Numbered from the stretch's first letter, positions 8,822-17,225 are shown. The stretch: 64,000 nucleotides of DNA from Dechloromonas sp. (GCA_016790815.1 JAEUOG010000032.1:26756-90755); one strand, 5' to 3'. Notes: generated from the letters alone by a model not told the origin. Numbers and translations are program-made.

Positions 8822-9729
8822 TTTTTCTGCCAGAAATCGAAGAAATTGAACCAGTTATACGGCGCTAGATGGCAATAGTGGGTCAGACGGTCGGCGTAGT
8901 GTTGCATGGCGGCATGGATCGCGGCATCGCGTTCTTCGCGTGTCGTCCGCGAAAAATCGGCCAGCGGCTCGAAGTGCAGCTGGTAGCGGTTGCCGCCGAG
9001 ATAGAGGCCGGTCATGAAGAAAACCGGGCGGCGCAGCATGGCGGCCATGCGGAAGGGCCCGAGCGGGAACGGCGCCGGTTTGCCGAGGAAATCGCAGTCG
9101 ACCGTGGCATCGTCGCCCAGCCCACGGTCGGCCAGCATGCCGACAAGATACCCTTCGTCGAGCCGGTCGCGGGCCTGCAGCATCGAATCCATGCGGCCGA
9201 GCGGGATGATGTCCTGGCTGGCGGCCGGGTTGATCGCTTCAAGCGTCGCGTTGATTTTGCGAGCGTTTTCCTCGTACATCATCATCGCGACCTTGAGGCC
9301 CTGCTGCCCTCGCCCCACGGCGCGAAGGACTTCGAAGCTGCCTAGGTGGGCACCGATGAGCAAGGCCCCGGGGTGCTCGACAGCGACTTTCTGGACGGCT
9401 TCGTTGCCGATGATCTCGATGTCGAAGAGGTCGAAACGGTCGTTAAGCAGGTAGATGCGGTCATGGATGGTGCTCGCGAAGCTGAAAACATGGCGAAAAC
9501 CGTCCGACCACTCGGCCCAGCGGTTAAGCGCCAGATGCAGGTAGTCGCGACTGGAGCGGCGTGCACGTGGCGAGAAGAGAACGAAATAGGCGGCAATGCC
9601 ATAGAGGACGATCCGGCCAACCCGGCGCCCGAAGGTCAGCGAAATCCAGACCATGAGTTTCAGGATAGCCAGATTGCTGCGTTCCTGCTGACGCATCCAG
9701 TCGGCGTCGGTCGGATCTTTCTGGCTCAT
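8818..9729 (-). CDS. LpxL/HtrB-like lysophospholipid acyltransferase
   Basis: A 303-residue membrane-bound acyltransferase of the lipid A acyltransferase (LpxL-like) family. A hydrophobic N-terminal segment (about residues 22-52) anchors it. The HX4E catalytic motif is seen in GAHLGSFE (His128, Glu133). In APE-type clusters such an enzyme is thought to attach the polyene to a lipid or lipid-linked sugar at the inner membrane. Coupled by 4-base overlaps to the LolA-like gene and the dehydratase gene. A weak relative of the dispersed repeat lies at about 9085-9110 but was not counted. Confidence 0.85.
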   Translation of the reverse strand: MSQKDPTDADWMRQQERSNLAILKLMVWISLTFGRRVGRIVLYGIAAYFVLFSPRARRSSRDYLHLALNRWAEWSDGFRHVFSFASTIHDRIYLLNDRFDLFDIEIIGNEAVQKVAVEHPGALLIGAHLGSFEVLRAVGRGQQGLKVAMMMYEENARKINATLEAINPAASQDIIPLGRMDSMLQARDRLDEGYLVGMLADRGLGDDATVDCDFLGKPAPFPLGPFRMAAMLRRPVFFMTGLYLGGNRYQLHFEPLADFSRTTREERDAAIHAAMQHYADRLTHYCHLAPYNWFNFFDFWQKK

Positions 9730-10031
9730 GGCGCGGCCGGGGTCAGGCTGCCGGAGGCGACGTCACGCTCAGCGGAACGTACAGTGAAGGAAATGGTTCC
9801 TCTTGGTTTGGTGTATAGCGAGAAAGTGAGCGCTTCCTCCGGTAAAACCGGGCTGAAAAACTTGGCATTGCCGACCTGCCAGTTGAGGCCAGGTCGATCA
9901 AGCATTCTTTCGGTGAACAGGATGGCCCGATCAAGTAGCACGACGCCGGGTACGATGGGGTTGCCCGGAAAGTGGCCGGCAAAAGCCGGGTGGTCGGCCG
10001 GGACGATCCAGCGATATTCAGCGTCCGCCAT
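9726..10031 (-). CDS. Hot-dog 3-hydroxyacyl-ACP dehydratase
   Basis: A 101-residue FabZ/FabA-like single hot-dog domain with the active-site segment GHFPGNPIVPGV (catalytic His20). It would remove water from the 3-hydroxyacyl-ACP formed in each elongation round, leaving the conjugated double bond. It corresponds to the ApeI position in aryl polyene clusters. The ATG at 10031 was preferred because GAGAAAG lies 6 bases before it; a longer frame from 10049 lacks a ribosome-binding site. It overlaps the ligase gene by 14 bases. Confidence 0.85.
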   Translation of the reverse strand: MADAEYRWIVPADHPAFAGHFPGNPIVPGVVLLDRAILFTERMLDRPGLNWQVGNAKFFSPVLPEEALTFSLYTKPRGTISFTVRSAERDVASGSLTPAAP

Positions 10032-11373
10032 GGCTGACTTTCTCGGCATATAGCGCTAGCAGATCACCGCGTGGAAGCTTGCCGGTACTGTTGCGCGGCA
10101 AGCGGTCGACGAGAATGAGCGGCCGGGGCAGGAAAATGGCGTCGATGCGCTGGCGCAATTCGACGGTGAGCTGTCGGGCACTCAGTCCGGGCGCGACGAC
10201 AAAGGCGGTCAGGCGCGTGATGCCGTCCGGGCCTTCCTCGTCGGGCAGGAAAAAGGCGCCATCGACGACACCGGGTAGCGCGCAAAGCTGATGGTTCAGG
10301 TAGGCCAGCGACGTGCGCTTCCCGGCGAGGTTGATGAGGTCGGCGTGGCGGCCGTGGAGCAGGAAGCGCTGGTCAGGCAGTAGCTCGATGAGGTCTGACA
10401 GCGCGACCCGGCCTTCGACGTGGCCGGCGCTGGCGACAGTGTCGTCGCCCTCCTGTTCGAGCTGGACGCCGGGCAGCTGGGTCCACGCGGCGCCGTCGGT
10501 GGTGCGCCGGGTTGCCAGTTGGCCGGACTCGGTCGAGCCGTAGATTTCCAGCATCGGGGCGCCGGTGCGCGCTTCGGCTTCGGTGGCCAGCGTCATCGAC
10601 AGCGGCGCGGTGGCCGAGAGCAGCATATCGACGGGCGGCAGCTCAATTTCGGCGGCGAGCAGCGACGAGAGGTGGAAAGGCGTGGTGACGAGCAGGCGCG
10701 GTTGCGGCACGGCGGCCAGTGCGCCGGCGATGTCCTGTGGATAGAACGGCTTGCCGGCCCAGAAGGCGCAGCCGCCGTGCAGGGCGAGCAGAAAGGTCGA
10801 TTCAAAACCGTAGCTATGCTGGACCGGGACGGTACCGACGATGGCGTGCGGCTGTCGGTCGAGACCGAGTGCGGTCGCTTCGGCCTGGCCGTTGGCGACG
10901 AGTTTGCCCCAGGTTTTGGGCTGCGCCTGAGGAAGGCCAGTCGACCCCGAAGTGAACAGGATGGCTGCCAGACGCTCGGCCGGAAACTCGGGAATGTTCG
11001 ATGCCGTTTTGGGCTTTTTTTTGCGGTCGACCGCAGAAATGGCTGGAAAGTCGAAGCGCGGCAAGTCGAGCGTATCGGCGGGGCCGTCGCACAGGCAAAT
11101 CAGGCCGGTGTACTCAATTTGCAGCCGGCGTAAGGTTTCCGGAGCTTGCGACGAGGGTTGCAGGCTGGTCATGCCGCGCAGCAGGCCGGCCGCGAAGCCT
11201 ACGGCAAAGCGGTAGCGGTCGTTGCAGAGATTGAGCAGGAAGCCGGCAGGCGGCAACTGATCGGCCAGGCAGACGGCGTCGGCGAGGTAGTCACCAACGC
11301 TGATGGGCCCTTCGGTTGTCCAGGCAAGTACGGCGTCAGGATCGGTGTGGGCCAGCAGCGGAAGGGAAGTCAT
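10018..11373 (-). CDS. AMP-dependent acyl-ACP/CoA ligase
   Basis: A 451-residue adenylate-forming enzyme. The ATP-binding loop TSGSTGLPQ is at about residues 141-149, EIYGSTESGQ follows, then the hinge LLHGRHADLINLAGKR, and the C-terminal catalytic lysine region PRNSTGKLPRGD. It is shorter than typical acyl-CoA ligases, as are the aryl-ACP ligases (ApeH type) that load 4-hydroxycinnamoyl-like starters onto the ACP. The start at 11373 overlaps the upstream TGA as ATGA. A repeat copy encodes AISAVDRKKKPK (111-122), a basic stretch in a surface loop before the P-loop. Confidence 0.87.
   Translation of the reverse strand: MTSLPLLAHTDPDAVLAWTTEGPISVGDYLADAVCLADQLPPAGFLLNLCNDRYRFAVGFAAGLLRGMTSLQPSSQAPETLRRLQIEYTGLICLCDGPADTLDLPRFDFPAISAVDRKKKPKTASNIPEFPAERLAAILFTSGSTGLPQAQPKTWGKLVANGQAEATALGLDRQPHAIVGTVPVQHSYGFESTFLLALHGGCAFWAGKPFYPQDIAGALAAVPQPRLLVTTPFHLSSLLAAEIELPPVDMLLSATAPLSMTLATEAEARTGAPMLEIYGSTESGQLATRRTTDGAAWTQLPGVQLEQEGDDTVASAGHVEGRVALSDLIELLPDQRFLLHGRHADLINLAGKRTSLAYLNHQLCALPGVVDGAFFLPDEEGPDGITRLTAFVVAPGLSARQLTVELRQRIDAIFLPRPLILVDRLPRNSTGKLPRGDLLALYAEKVSHGGR
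11006..11041 (+). repeat. Dispersed 36-bp element, copy 6
   Basis: Plus-strand copy, GTTTTGGGC, TTTTTTTT then the perfect palindrome GCGGTCGACCGC followed by AGAAA, inside the ligase gene. Confidence 0.85.
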
Positions 11374-12065
11374 GAAGAACTGGCGGGCGGCTGGGTTGGC
11401 TGGAGATCGGTAGCCGCCGCCTTTTGCTGGCTGCGCATGCTGAAGGCACGCGCAACCTGGGCGATGCTCGGCCGCTCTTCGGGTGGCAGGGCCTTGAGAC
11501 GCCATAAGTGTTCGCCAACGAACATGGCGGCAAGCAGCGGGGCCGACAGCAAATTGGCGAAGGTTGACCACACCGCAAGTGGTGCGAATAACCAGAGAAG
11601 GGCCGAGACCAGCGCATTGATCAGGAAAAACAGCGACCACGCCACTGTTGCCCGCCGCGTGTAGCGTCGCTTCAGGTCGGACAGATTCGCCTCATGAACG
11701 GCGCGAGCGAGCTGCGTGATGAGCGCTTCGCCGCCACCGAGCAGGCTGCGCCCGAACAGGGTGCCGAGCGCCAGATTGGTGCCGAGGTGCTGGATGAAAA
11801 AAAGCAGCGCGATGTTGTCGCGCAGGCTCGGCCAATACCACGCCAGGCCGCCAAGCATGGCGAGGACACCGGTGCCGGTCAGCAGCAGGTGGCTGCTGCG
11901 CCAGAGCAGCAGGACAAGGGCAGCAACGATGGGGGCTACGCCGAGCAGTACCGACAGGTCGGCCGAGCCTTCACCGGCGCTGCCGCTGTGGGCCAACAAG
12001 GCCCAGACGATGAGAAACACTACAACGGCAAGGCCGCGCAGCAGCTGGCCCGGGGACAGGGTCAT
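11370..12065 (-). CDS. COG4648-like integral membrane protein
   Basis: A 231-residue membrane protein with about six hydrophobic segments (for example residues 9-25, 37-55, 60-80, 87-103 and 142-185) and a polar C-terminal tail. It matches the membrane proteins found between the ACP and ligase genes in aryl polyene clusters; no enzymatic motif is evident. It starts with a 4-base overlap with the ACP gene and ends with a 4-base overlap with the ligase gene. A scaffold or flippase-support role would be only a guess. Confidence 0.75.
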   Translation of the reverse strand: MTLSPGQLLRGLAVVVFLIVWALLAHSGSAGEGSADLSVLLGVAPIVAALVLLLWRSSHLLLTGTGVLAMLGGLAWYWPSLRDNIALLFFIQHLGTNLALGTLFGRSLLGGGEALITQLARAVHEANLSDLKRRYTRRATVAWSLFFLINALVSALLWLFAPLAVWSTFANLLSAPLLAAMFVGEHLWRLKALPPEERPSIAQVARAFSMRSQQKAAATDLQPTQPPASSS

Positions 12066-12346
12066 TTCGTACGCTGGGAGGCGATATGGGTGGACAGGGC
12101 GCGCAGCGACGAAAAGATGCGCAGGTTGTCCTGGTTGTCCGACTTGAGCTGAAATCCGTACTTTTTGGAAATGACCAGCGCGATTTCGAGCACGTCAATC
12201 GAGTCCAGACCGAGGCCGTCGCCGAACAATGGCGCATCAGGCTCGATGTCGGCTGGCGGCAGGTCAAGATTGAGTGCTGTGACGATCAGCTCAGCCACTT
12301 CCGGCAAGAGGGTTTCGATGACTTCCGGGGAAATGGCTTCAGGCAT
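12062..12346 (-). CDS. Acyl carrier protein (second)
   Basis: A 94-residue acyl carrier protein. The phosphopantetheine attachment serine is Ser49 in GLDSIDVLE, and helix 2 and the acidic surface are typical. It would carry the starter or growing chain of the polyene pathway; two ACPs (ApeE/ApeF) are the rule for this pathway. It lies 18 bases downstream of the ketosynthase gene. Confidence 0.9.
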   Translation of the reverse strand: MPEAISPEVIETLLPEVAELIVTALNLDLPPADIEPDAPLFGDGLGLDSIDVLEIALVISKKYGFQLKSDNQDNLRIFSSLRALSTHIASQRTK

Positions 12347-12364
12347 GGCAGTGCTTCCGAGGGG

Positions 12365-13615
12365 TTACAGCTCGACGGAGCGGAACGCGAGTACCGCGTT
12401 ACTGCCGCCGAAAGCGAAGGAATTGGAGAGTGCGGCACGCAGTTGCCGACCATGGCGGGCCGTCGTCACGTGGTCTACGCCGCTACAGGCCGGGTCGAGT
12501 TCGTAGAGATGGGCTGTGGGTGGAATGACTTGATCACGCAATGCGAGAACGGTGACGATGGCTTCAATGGCCGCCGAGCCACCAAGCAGGTGGCCGTGCA
12601 TCGACTTGGTGGCACTGACCGGCAGACTTGCTGAACGTTCGCCGAAAACGGCCTGCAGCGCTGCGATCTCGACCGGATCACCTTCGGTCGTTGCTGTCCC
12701 GTGGGCGTTGATGTAATCGATGTCCTCGGTGCTCAGCCCGGCATCGGCCAACGTGAGCTGAATGGCGCGAACCTGCCCTTCGGCCTCAGGCCGAACCAGA
12801 TGGCTGTGGTCACAGGTCGTGCCGTAGCCGACGAGTTCGCCATGAATGCGGGCGCCGCGGGCAATGGCATGGTCCCAGTCTTCGAGGACCAGCGCTGCCC
12901 CCCCCTCGCCCAGCACCAGGCCACGGCGATCTGCCGAAAAAGGCCGGCAGGATGTGGCAGAGGTCTCGGCATCGCCCGGCGCCATGACGCGCAGGGCTTC
13001 CCAGGCACGGGCGACACCGTAGGCCTGAGGTACGTCAGAACCGCCGGTCACCATGATCATTGCTTCGCCGCTACGTACGCGACGGAAAGCTTCGCCGATG
13101 GCAATAGCCGATGAGGCGCAGGCCACCGTGTGGCTCATGCTGACGCCGCCCAGACCGAGCTGGATGGAAATGTGAGCATTGGCACCGTTGTTCATGCCAA
13201 GTACGACAGTCAGTGGCGACAGGCGTTCGCGCCCGCGTTGCCATAGCTCTCGGTAGCCGTGTTCATAAGCCATCGTGCCGCCCAGCGCGGTGCCCCAGGC
13301 AACGCCCCAATTGTTGCGGCATTCGCCTTCGCTCTTGCGCGGCAACCCGGCGTCGTCCCAGGCGCTGAAAGCCGCAGCCATGCCGAACTGCGCGTAGCGG
13401 TCCATCATGCTGGCGAGTGGCTTGCCAAGCGCGACAACGGGGTCGAAGCCGGGGCTGGTGACAAAAGGCATCGACAAAGGCCGGGGGACGTCGTCGGTCA
13501 GGAGGTGGCTGACAGCCGACTCACCGGCACACAAGCGCGCGAAGAAATCCGGGAGATCGCCACCGTAGGGACTGACCAGTCCGAGGCCAGTAATCGCCAC
13601 CCGTCGCTGCCTCAT
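12365..13615 (-). CDS. Beta-ketoacyl-ACP synthase II-like ketosynthase
   Basis: A 416-residue FabF-type condensing enzyme with a full triad: Cys166 in VACASSAIA, His305 in NAHGTATTEGD and His342 in KSMHGHLLGG, plus NSFAFGGSNA near the C-terminus. It lies between the two ACP genes. In aryl polyene pathways a second stand-alone ketosynthase (ApeR) is thought to act in initiation or as an extra elongation enzyme, and this gene fits that slot. Normal length, no odd residues. Confidence 0.88.
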   Translation of the reverse strand: MRQRRVAITGLGLVSPYGGDLPDFFARLCAGESAVSHLLTDDVPRPLSMPFVTSPGFDPVVALGKPLASMMDRYAQFGMAAAFSAWDDAGLPRKSEGECRNNWGVAWGTALGGTMAYEHGYRELWQRGRERLSPLTVVLGMNNGANAHISIQLGLGGVSMSHTVACASSAIAIGEAFRRVRSGEAMIMVTGGSDVPQAYGVARAWEALRVMAPGDAETSATSCRPFSADRRGLVLGEGGAALVLEDWDHAIARGARIHGELVGYGTTCDHSHLVRPEAEGQVRAIQLTLADAGLSTEDIDYINAHGTATTEGDPVEIAALQAVFGERSASLPVSATKSMHGHLLGGSAAIEAIVTVLALRDQVIPPTAHLYELDPACSGVDHVTTARHGRQLRAALSNSFAFGGSNAVLAFRSVEL

Positions 13616-13618
13616 TGC

Positions 13619-13858
13619 TCAGCTCGTCGACTTGGCAATCAACCCGTCCATCAGCGAAACCATATCGCCAACGGACCGGGGGGACTTGATGTCGCGGGAA
13701 AGCTTGATGCCGTAGCGATCCTCGAACTCAAACATCAGTTCGAGCATCATCAGCGAGTCAACCCCGAGATCGGCCAGCAGGGCGCCAGGAACGACTTTGT
13801 CCGGCTCGACGCCGAGGCGGTCCTTGAGAAAATCGCGAATCAGGCCAATGGATTCCAT
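13619..13858 (-). CDS. Acyl carrier protein (first)
   Basis: A 79-residue acyl carrier protein with Ser35 in GVDSLMMLE as phosphopantetheine site. It is the first gene of the minus-strand APE-like operon: the next gene upstream, dsbD, ends 100 bases away. The promoter for the operon should lie at 13859-13957 or within dsbD; no convincing -35/-10 pair was recognised there. The ketosynthase gene follows after 3 bases. Confidence 0.9.
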   Translation of the reverse strand: MESIGLIRDFLKDRLGVEPDKVVPGALLADLGVDSLMMLELMFEFEDRYGIKLSRDIKSPRSVGDMVSLMDGLIAKSTS

Positions 13859-13917
13859 AACTTGCCGATTTTAGCCGAAAGGCCATATTTTCCAAAGATT
13901 TGCCCCGTCCTAGGCTC

Positions 13918-13934
13918 CGCGCCTGTGGGGCGCG
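13918..13934. other. Small GC-rich stem-loop between dsbD and the ACP operon
   Basis: CGCGCC and GGCGCG are perfectly complementary around a 5-base loop. There is no following T-run on either strand, so it is not a classical intrinsic terminator. It could still reduce read-through from dsbD into the polyene operon. Confidence 0.4.
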
Positions 13935-13957
13935 TGCCTTTCCGGTTCCACCAAGAA

Positions 13958-15718
13958 TTATCCCGCCGTTCCGAGTTGCTGCAGGCTTTTCTGGAACTGC
14001 CCGGCATTTTGGAAACCGACGATGCGCACCGTCTTGATTTCATGCCCCTTGGCATCGTAAAAAATGATGCCCGGAGGGCCAAAAAGGTTGAATTTCGCCA
14101 ACAAAGCCTTGTCCTCGGCCGAATTCGCTGTCACATCGGCTTGCAATAGCGTAAAACCGGCCAGTTTTGCCTGAACCGCAGGATCCGAGAAGGTGAAACG
14201 CTCCATTTCCTTGCACGAGACGCACCAGTCGGCATAGAAATCGAGCATGACTGGGCGACCGGCGGATTGAATTTTCGATTCCAGATCGGCTACCGATGTG
14301 ACGCGCTCGAACGGCAGGTGTTTCTGCTCAGCGGCGAAGGCTTGTCCGCGCAACCCGGCCAATGGTTGCAGCGGGTCGCGGCCACCGGCCAGTGCGCCTA
14401 TCAGCAGGGCGGCTCCAGAAAGCAGCATGACGATGCCGATGCCCTTCCAGAAACGGTTCCAGCCCTTGGCGTGCGGCGGCAGCGGATCAAGGGCGTGCAG
14501 GTAGATGGCCGGGATGATGAGCAGAACTGCCCAGGCCAGCATCGAGGCCACCGGCGGGATTGCCGGCGAAACCAGCCACACGGCGGTAGCCAGCAGCAGG
14601 ACGCCGAATGCCTTCTTGACGCCTTCCATCCACGGCCCGGTCTTGGGCAGCAGCGAACCGCCGGCCACGCCGACGGCGATAAGCGGCGCGCCCATGCCGA
14701 GGGCCATGACGAATAGCGCGGCGCCACCGAAAACGGCGTCCCCAGTCTGCCCGATGTAGAGCAGTGCGCCGGCCAGTGGTGCGGCTACACAGGGTCCGAC
14801 GATGAGCGCCGACAACGCGCCCATGAGGAAGACGCCGATGCCGCGCCCGCCCTGCAGGTGGCCGGATTCTTCCGACAACTTGCTTTGCAGCGCGGTCGGC
14901 AATTGCAGTTCGTAGAAGCCAAACATCGAGAACGAAAGAATGACAAAAACCAGCGCAAAGCTGCCAAGCACCCACGGGTTTTGCAGCGCGGCGGAGATCA
15001 GCGTGCCGCTCAGGCCGGCCGCGACGCCGGCTGCGGCGTAGGTTACGGCCATGCCGAGGACGTAGGCGACGGACAGCGCGAAGCCGCGGGCGTGGGAATT
15101 CTTGTGGCCCTGACCGGCGATGATGCCGGACAGTATGGGGATCATCGGGAAGACACAGGGGGTCAGCGACAGGCCGAGGCCGGCGATGAAGAAGAAGGCA
15201 AGGCTGGTCCAGAAGCCGGCGTTCTTGAGCGTGGCGGCGATCTGACCACTTTCGTCGCCCTCGGCAGGGGCTGCCGCAGCCGGCGGTGCGCTGGCCGGGT
15301 CAGGCAGTTCTACGCTGACCGGCTGGGTTTGCGGTGGGTAGCAGACGCCGGCATCGGCGCAGCCTTGCGAGGTGACGTTCAGTTTCAGCGGCAGCGGGCC
15401 GGAGGACATGCGCTCGACCGGGACGCGGATGGCGACGGTCTTGTAATAGACCTCGACCTTGCCGAAATTCTCGTCGTTGTGTTCCTTGCCCTTCGGGAAG
15501 GTTGGGGTGCCCAGCGTGGCGGATTCGCCGTCAACGGTGAAGCGGAACTTGTCGCGGTAGAGGTAGTAACCCTTGGCGATCGCGTAGCTGACTTCGAGCG
15601 TCTGGCCGTCGAGCGCCTTGACCGAAGGCTTGAAGGCGACGGCCGGGTCGAGGAATTCCTCGGCGTGGGCGATCGAGAGGAAAAAGGCAAAGACGAGGAA
15701 AAGGAGGCGCATGGTCAT
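13958..15718 (-). CDS. dsbD: Thiol:disulfide interchange protein DsbD
   Basis: A 586-residue three-domain reductant conduit. The signal peptide (1-19) is followed by a periplasmic alpha domain with Cys120 and Cys126 (SQGCADAGVC), an eight-helix membrane domain with Cys188 (LTPCVFPM) and Cys310 (VGPCVAAP), and a C-terminal thioredoxin-like domain with Cys499/Cys502 (DWCVSC). All six redox cysteines expected for DsbD are present. It passes electrons from cytoplasmic thioredoxin to periplasmic thiol proteins such as DsbC or cytochrome c maturation factors. The start overlaps the cutA stop, as in many betaproteobacteria. Confidence 0.95.
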   Translation of the reverse strand: MTMRLLFLVFAFFLSIAHAEEFLDPAVAFKPSVKALDGQTLEVSYAIAKGYYLYRDKFRFTVDGESATLGTPTFPKGKEHNDENFGKVEVYYKTVAIRVPVERMSSGPLPLKLNVTSQGCADAGVCYPPQTQPVSVELPDPASAPPAAAAPAEGDESGQIAATLKNAGFWTSLAFFFIAGLGLSLTPCVFPMIPILSGIIAGQGHKNSHARGFALSVAYVLGMAVTYAAAGVAAGLSGTLISAALQNPWVLGSFALVFVILSFSMFGFYELQLPTALQSKLSEESGHLQGGRGIGVFLMGALSALIVGPCVAAPLAGALLYIGQTGDAVFGGAALFVMALGMGAPLIAVGVAGGSLLPKTGPWMEGVKKAFGVLLLATAVWLVSPAIPPVASMLAWAVLLIIPAIYLHALDPLPPHAKGWNRFWKGIGIVMLLSGAALLIGALAGGRDPLQPLAGLRGQAFAAEQKHLPFERVTSVADLESKIQSAGRPVMLDFYADWCVSCKEMERFTFSDPAVQAKLAGFTLLQADVTANSAEDKALLAKFNLFGPPGIIFYDAKGHEIKTVRIVGFQNAGQFQKSLQQLGTAG

Positions 15719-16032
15719 TGGAGCGTTTCTGCCGCCACCCAGTTCAGGTAGGCGGGCAAGCCGTGGCTGAGCTGCACGGCGATGATTTCGGGCAACTCGT
15801 AGGGGTGGAGTTCGCGGATTCGCGCTTCGAGCGCCGGGTAGTTTGCTGCGGTCGACTTGAAAAATAGCGGTATTTCGGAAGCGGATTCGACCTTGCCCTG
15901 CCAGCGATAGACCGACTGGATGCGCGGCAGGATGTTTACGCAGGCGGCCAGTTTTGCCTCGACCGCGGCCAGCGCGATGGCGTTGGCGGTTTCTTCGTCC
16001 GGGCAGTTGGTGATGACGAGCAGGGTTTCCAT
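15715..16032 (-). CDS. cutA: Divalent cation tolerance protein CutA
   Basis: A 105-residue CutA1 protein, a trimeric ferredoxin-like fold linked to metal tolerance. Family signatures are seen in the N-terminal VITNCPDEETA, in the VNILPRIQSVYRWQGKVE strand region and in LHPYELPEIIAV. It overlaps dsbD by 4 bases. A dispersed-repeat copy at 15841-15876 encodes the IPLFFKSTAANY segment without disturbing the frame or length. Confidence 0.92.
   Translation of the reverse strand: METLLVITNCPDEETANAIALAAVEAKLAACVNILPRIQSVYRWQGKVESASEIPLFFKSTAANYPALEARIRELHPYELPEIIAVQLSHGLPAYLNWVAAETLQ
15841..15876 (-). repeat. Dispersed 36-bp element, copy 7
   Basis: Minus-strand copy, GAAATACCGC, ATTTTT then GTCGACCGCAGCAA, inside cutA. 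Confidence 0.75.
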
Positions 16033-16050
16033 TAGCGAATTCTACTGTGT

Positions 16051-16821
16051 CTACTTGAGCAGGCGGCGGCGGGTCAGGTGCAGCGCGATGGCGAAGGCTA
16101 CGGCGGCGGTGGCGAGCAGCGCCATGATGTGGATCAGGGCGTCAGCCGGGACCTGGCCGGCGAGCAGTGGGCGAACGAGCGCAACGCCTTGGGCCAGCGG
16201 CAGCCAGCCACCGATCAGCGCAAGCCAGCCGGGTAACTGGTCGGTCGGGAAGAACACGCCGGAAATCAGCGTCATTGGCGTGATGAACAGCGTGAAGTAG
16301 TACATGAAGAAATCGTAGGACGGCGCCAACGCGTTCCAGATCAGGCCGAGGGCGGCGAAGGCCAGCCCGGTGAGGACGATGGCCGGTAGCGCCCAGAGCG
16401 CCAGCGGACCGTTGGTCAGGCCCATGCCGGTGATGACGACGAGAATGGCGGCGCCCGAGAACAGCGATTTGGTCGCGGCCCAGAAGAGTTCGCCGGCGAC
16501 GACATCGCCCAGCCCGAGCGGTGTGTTGAGGATGGCTTCCCAGGTTTTCTGGACGTGCATGCGCGAAAAGGCCGAGTACAGGGCCTCGAAGGTCGCCGCG
16601 TTCATCGTCGAGGCGCACACCGTGCCGGCGGCGAGGAAGGCGACGTAGGGCTGGCCTTCGATGCTGGGCAGCATGGCACCCAGCCCGTAGCCGAGGCCGA
16701 GCATGTAGATCAGCGGGTCGGCCAGATTGCCCAGAATGGACGGCAAGGCAAGCTTGCGCCAGACGAGAAAATTGCGTTGCCAGACGGGAAGCCAGCCGAG
16801 CAGGGAGGGTTGGGGCAGCAT
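16051..16821 (-). CDS. ABC-2 type permease, NodJ-like
   Basis: A 256-residue inner-membrane permease with about six helices and the ABC-2/NodJ signatures (LISGVFFPTDQLPGWL near the C-terminus, YVAFLAAGTVCASTMNAATFEAL in two parts near the middle). It should pair with the NodI-like ATPase encoded at 19725-20642 on the same strand; in relatives such pairs are normally adjacent. Here 2.9 kb with other genes separates them. Substrate unknown; the Nod names reflect family only and do not imply nodulation. Confidence 0.85.
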   Translation of the reverse strand: MLPQPSLLGWLPVWQRNFLVWRKLALPSILGNLADPLIYMLGLGYGLGAMLPSIEGQPYVAFLAAGTVCASTMNAATFEALYSAFSRMHVQKTWEAILNTPLGLGDVVAGELFWAATKSLFSGAAILVVITGMGLTNGPLALWALPAIVLTGLAFAALGLIWNALAPSYDFFMYYFTLFITPMTLISGVFFPTDQLPGWLALIGGWLPLAQGVALVRPLLAGQVPADALIHIMALLATAAVAFAIALHLTRRRLLK

Positions 16822-17225
16822 GAGGCCGGACGAACGAAGCGAAGATAGTCAGGGAGGGAACATTCTAGCGTCTGGCCGTGAAGGCGGTGTTTTTGTTCGC
16901 CCCGCATCTGCCAATTGAATTTTGGCCAATTTCTTCGGTTGACCCCAGCAATGGCGCCCTGAGCGGCCTGGCTTGCCGCCGCGTTGTCGTACTTGGCGCG
17001 GATTTCGTCGCTTTCGACGATGCGCTCGTCCTTGAATTTGTCCAGCGTCAGGTCGTCGGTGATGTTGATGGTGACCGCTTCGTCGCTCTTGCCGTCACTG
17101 GCCCACTTGATTTTGGTGATGACACCGGCCATCTTGACGTCGTCTGCCGAGGCAATCGGGGAAACGGTCAGCGGGGCAGCCGCAAGTGCGATGGAAACTA
17201 ACCTCCGGTGGTTTGTCCCAGCCAA
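16822..17225 (-). pseudogene. Decayed small periplasmic-protein gene
   Basis: An open frame encodes a signal-peptide-like stretch (VSIALAAAPLTVSPIASA) and a short domain (MAGVITKIKW, VTINITDDLTLDKF, VESDEIRAKYDN), then an alanine-rich piece and unrelated-looking sequence. That tail starts where a repeat copy (16917-16955) occurs and runs without a stop into the NodJ-like gene. A good ribosome-binding site (GGAGG near 17208) is followed by ATC rather than ATG at the expected spacing; the ATG at 17225 lies upstream of it. Lost start, missing 3' end and overlap suggest a remnant. It could instead be a real gene with an unusual tail. The rest of the 16822-17349 stretch holds two repeat copies and nothing else I can name. 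Confidence 0.5.
16917..16955 (+). repeat. Dispersed 36-bp element, copy 8
   Basis: Plus-strand copy, GAATTTTGGCC then GGTTGACCCCAGCA (one base off the usual core), at the 3' part of the decayed ORF. Confidence 0.75.

Noticed and set aside
9085-9110. CAGTCGACCGTGGCA in the acyltransferase gene as a repeat copy
   Set aside because: Core is similar but the T-rich arm is absent; kept out of the count.
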